A stretch of 64,000 bases of DNA from Paenibacillus cellulositrophicus (GTDB lineage Bacteria; Bacillota; Bacilli; Paenibacillales; Paenibacillaceae): the NCBI RefSeq assembly GCF_009363095.1, contig NZ_CP045295.1, positions 2,046,001 to 2,110,000 on the forward strand, given 5' to 3'. Both the position numbers and the translations under genes were made by a program. Below are positions 61,562 through 64,000 of the stretch, piece after piece. How positions within the stretch are numbered: position 1 is the first letter of the stretch; every line of letters starts with the position of its first letter. The notes below the pieces were generated by a model. It was given only the letters and a program-made list of their open reading frames with translations. It ran no database searches and was not told where the DNA came from.

Positions 61562-62077
61562 TCAGGATCCCTGCTTCTCTATAAACTCCGCCAGCTGGCG
61601 GTAAATTCCGACGATCTCCTCCATCGGCATCCGTACGAGTCCGCTTGAGCTGGGGGCCACAAACTCATGGATTTCCGGGATGACGGGGTCCGGCTGAAAT
61701 CCCCAATCCACCTTGGAGCGCCGGCTGTATTCCGTGTACACGCCTTTGCCGACAAAACAGGCAATCCGCGGCAGGTACTGCCGCAGTTTTCTCCGGAGAA
61801 TCTCCCTTCCCTCCGCGTACTCCTGCCGCTCGATATCGTCCACGCCCCGAGTCGGTCTTGCCACAATATTCGTGAAACCGTAGCCGAGCTTCAGAAGGTC
61901 CTGGTCCTCCGAAGCATCGTACAGTCTCGGTGTCAGCTCCGAGCGGTGCAAAATACGGTAAAAATTGTTCCGCGGGTTAGCGTAATGGTGCCCGGTTTCT
62001 CCGGACTGCAGGCTGGGATTAAAGCCGATAAACAGGATGGACAAGCCATCATCGAGATGATCTGGTACCTCGGGCAT
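61562..62077 (-). CDS. Mismatch-specific uracil/thymine-DNA glycosylase (Mug/TDG family)
   Basis: A 171-residue DNA glycosylase that removes uracil or thymine opposite guanine. The active-site motif reads IGFNPSLQSGETGHHYANPR, where Asn is the catalytic residue. It is followed by NNFYRILH and by the intercalation-loop region APSSSGLVRMP. AAGGAGGGG precedes ATG. It lies 24 bp after the RpiR gene in the same direction and may be co-transcribed. Confidence 0.92.
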   Translation of the reverse strand: MPEVPDHLDDGLSILFIGFNPSLQSGETGHHYANPRNNFYRILHRSELTPRLYDASEDQDLLKLGYGFTNIVARPTRGVDDIERQEYAEGREILRRKLRQYLPRIACFVGKGVYTEYSRRSKVDWGFQPDPVIPEIHEFVAPSSSGLVRMPMEEIVGIYRQLAEFIEKQGS

Positions 62078-62101
62078 CCTTATCCCCTCCTTTATTTCCG
62101 G

Positions 62102-62962
62102 TTAGTACAATTTATCCGATGTCGCTTTGGCCGTGATCTCCCGGTACTTCAGCGCTTCATCCTTCATTCGCAAAGATACGGCGACGTTCAGCATGTCGAT
62201 GACGGCCAGCTGGGACATTTTCGCCGACAAAGAGCTTCCCTGAAGCGGATTCTCCCGGCCTACCATAATCAGCACGATGTCTGCCACCTTCGTAATCGGG
62301 GAACGGGCGTTGCTCGTAATGGCAATAATGCGGGCACCCGCCTTTTTCACCAAATTCAGATTGTCGATCGTATCCTTGGTGCTGCCCGAGATGGACAAGC
62401 CTACGGCTACGTCGCTGCTCGTCATAAGCGAAGCGCCCATCGCCTGAAAATGGGTATCCGCGACCGCCGTACTCCGCTTGCCGATCCGGGCAAAGCTGTG
62501 AGCCCCCTGCATCGCCGTCAAGCCCGAGGATCCCACTCCAAAAAAGTGGATGGACGATGCGCTTAGCAGGCACTCAATCGCCTTGCTCAGCTGCTCCCCA
62601 TTGATCAGCTCGCGCGTCTGATCGAGGGTCTGGATGTGCGTACCGATAATTTTCTGGCTGAGCGTGACCGCGTCGTCATCCTCGGAAATCTCTCTATGAA
62701 TATGGTCCGTCGGCTTCACCAGATCCTGCGCCAAAGACAGCTTGAAGTCCTGAAAGCCTTGAAACTTCAGCTTGCGGCAGAAGCGGAGCACCGTCGTTTC
62801 CCCGACATCCGCCTTCTCGGCGAGCTCTGTCACCGATTCATAGATAATATCCTGGGCATGCTCCAAAATGTACTGGGCCACCTTCTGCTCTGTTTTCGTC
62901 AGTCCGTTCAGATGGCTGCGGATGCTCAGCAGGGTCTTTCCCATTTCCTGCACCATGGACAC
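62102..62962 (-). CDS. RpiR/MurR-family transcriptional regulator
   Basis: A 286-residue regulator with an N-terminal HTH_6 domain (about 1-77: YILEHAQDIIYESVTELAEK, GETTVLRFCRKLKFQGFQDF) and a C-terminal SIS phosphosugar-binding domain (about 105-260: IHFFGVGSSGLTAMQ, VGLSISGSTKDTIDNL). Ligands in the family are sugar phosphates such as MurNAc-6-P. The start is GTG 62962 or ATG 62956. No sugar operon adjoins, so targets are elsewhere or the gene is autonomous. Confidence 0.9.
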   Translation of the reverse strand: MSMVQEMGKTLLSIRSHLNGLTKTEQKVAQYILEHAQDIIYESVTELAEKADVGETTVLRFCRKLKFQGFQDFKLSLAQDLVKPTDHIHREISEDDDAVTLSQKIIGTHIQTLDQTRELINGEQLSKAIECLLSASSIHFFGVGSSGLTAMQGAHSFARIGKRSTAVADTHFQAMGASLMTSSDVAVGLSISGSTKDTIDNLNLVKKAGARIIAITSNARSPITKVADIVLIMVGRENPLQGSSLSAKMSQLAVIDMLNVAVSLRMKDEALKYREITAKATSDKLY

Positions 62963-63177
62963 TTGTATCTTCCCCTTCCTCTTTTAAGCCGGTTCGCGGT
63001 TATTAACCTGCATTCATTTTAGGAGATAAATTCCCAAATTATAAATAATGGAGGTTAATTTCTCCAATAACAATACAATTTTATTGTATAGTCAAAAAAA
63101 GAGGATTGCAAGCCAAAGGGATGGGGAAGCGGGGCAGATGTTGCAAGAAACATGAGCCAATGAATATGGGCTATAAA

Positions 63178-63207
63178 AAGAGCACCCAAATGAGTTTGGG
63201 TGCTCTT
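63178..63207 (-). terminator. Terminator of the gene cut by the window edge
   Basis: AAGAGCACCCAAA (63178-63190) pairs exactly with TTTGGGTGCTCTT (63195-63207), with T5 following on the minus strand. Confidence 0.85.
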
Positions 63208-63226
63208 CATGTTATGGATTAGATGG

Positions 63227-64000
63227 TCATGGCTGTGCTTGCCAGTTGACCTGGTACTTGAGTAGATCGGAGTAACTGTTGCTGCCTTGCTTCATAACTA
63301 AGTAGAGGTAGTAAGGCGATTCAGCAGGTGGTATGGAGAATATTTCAAATGACCCCATCCCCGAGCTGGCTTTTCTTGCATCGGATAAGGGCTTCTTCTG
63401 AACGGCATTAAGGATGACCTCATCCATACTGAGTTTTTCCGACGAATCCAGCGTAAAGAAAAGCTCGGCTTCTTCAAGTGGGTTGGGAGCATCGTACATA
63501 ACATACCCTGATAAAGCCCCTTTATTATCCGCGCCTTCCGGTATGATAATTGGCGGAGGGTTCACCAAACTAAATTTAAACCTCGTTTCCATCTCCTGCG
63601 TCTTCACTTCGGATAAAAGCCTCTCTCCATTCTCCGCCACCACAAATATTTTGTACTTGGTCTTGGGGGAAAGGTTACTCAGCGTTACGGTTGTTTTCGT
63701 GTTCTCGGCGGTTGATGCCACATCTGCGTCCCCGCTGATCGATTCAGGATGGGCTGACTTATAGTTCTTAACCTCATCCGCAGTCATAACTGTAGGCGCA
63801 TCCGCCGCTGGAATGACCGCGTAGTACAGCTTCTTGGCATTCTTCGTCATCGGCTGAACATTTACCGATTCGGAAGTCTGATTGGCGAGCCCAATCTCCT
63901 CCACCACCGCTGCCGGGTTCTCCTCTACTGGCGGTTCAGGGTCAGGCGAAGGCGTGCTGGCCGGAGGCGAATATATTGGGGCAGGCTCTACGACAGGCTT
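63227..64000 (-). CDS. C-terminal part of a large repeat/linker protein (partial)
   Basis: The frame is open to the window edge, so at least 257 residues of a longer protein are present. It begins with a Pro/Glu-rich linker (SPDPEPPVEENPAA), followed by two domains. The first (VNVQPMTKNAKKLYYAVIPA to VVAENGERLLSE) looks like a fibronectin type III-like sandwich. The second, after VNPPPIIIPEG, is beta-rich. Pro-rich linkers and such domains are typical of secreted or wall-associated Paenibacillus proteins. The N-terminus is outside the window, so export cannot be checked. Confidence 0.75.
   Translation of the reverse strand, partial: KPVVEPAPIYSPPASTPSPDPEPPVEENPAAVVEEIGLANQTSESVNVQPMTKNAKKLYYAVIPAADAPTVMTADEVKNYKSAHPESISGDADVASTAENTKTTVTLSNLSPKTKYKIFVVAENGERLLSEVKTQEMETRFKFSLVNPPPIIIPEGADNKGALSGYVMYDAPNPLEEAELFFTLDSSEKLSMDEVILNAVQKKPLSDARKASSGMGSFEIFSIPPAESPYYLYLVMKQGSNSYSDLLKYQVNWQAQP

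Overview
The window looks like chromosome of a Gram-positive, spore-former-type Bacillota, most likely Paenibacillaceae. This is inferred from the mid-50s GC, strong GGAGG ribosome binding sites with frequent TTG/GTG starts, a qoxABCD aa3 quinol oxidase, a YjgC/YjgD-type formate dehydrogenase pair, a YwnA/YwnB pair, thioredoxin-type ArsC and a BsaA-like peroxidase. I see no phage, insertion sequence, rRNA, tRNA or CRISPR array; the content is ordinary chromosome carrying accessory metabolic islands.

Layout. 0.1-6.3 kb: formate dehydrogenase module; moaA, fdhD and an MpsC-like gene run leftward, and fdhF plus a DUF1641 partner run rightward behind a structured leader. 6.5-15.5 kb: single genes (YdjC-type deacetylase, glutathione peroxidase, SDR, TIM-barrel protein, TraX, PatB/MalY) and a DoxX-TetR-DUF2269 operon with an operator inside its promoter. 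15.7-27.2 kb: sugar-acid catabolic island with two SDRs, an enolase-superfamily dehydratase, a mannonate dehydratase, an MsmEFG-like ABC importer, an RraA-type protein, and AraC and GntR regulators. About 1 kb of tandem-repeat DNA lies in the middle of it. 27.9-46 kb: chemoreceptor, leucine dehydrogenase, NagZ, glycolate/lactate oxidase GlcDF with a divergent GntR regulator, a PlsY-like/glycosyltransferase pair, YwnA/YwnB-like pair, AEC transporter, AraC, aldo/keto reductase and a DHA2 exporter.

46.1-50.1 kb: a two-part arsenic locus. Leftward, arsR-arsB-arsC has two copies of one inverted repeat (ATATAA-N8-TTATAT), one at each promoter. Rightward lie a MarR-family regulator with a Cys-Cys pair near each end, a 62-residue protein ending in two Cys-Cys pairs, and arsM. 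Both rightward promoters carry the same palindrome (TTGCA-N3-TGCAA) over the -35 box with the same 17-bp spacing to the -10. I read this as a MarR-controlled arsenite methylation module with a small Cys-rich accessory protein. It is the strongest candidate here for an undescribed system.

50.2-64 kb: DUF2339 membrane protein, HAD hydrolase, qoxABCD behind a Rex/Fnr-type site, an acyltransferase, several small proteins, a response regulator with a SARP/BTAD-type output, a Mug-type DNA glycosylase, an RpiR regulator, and the 3' part of a gene cut by the window edge.
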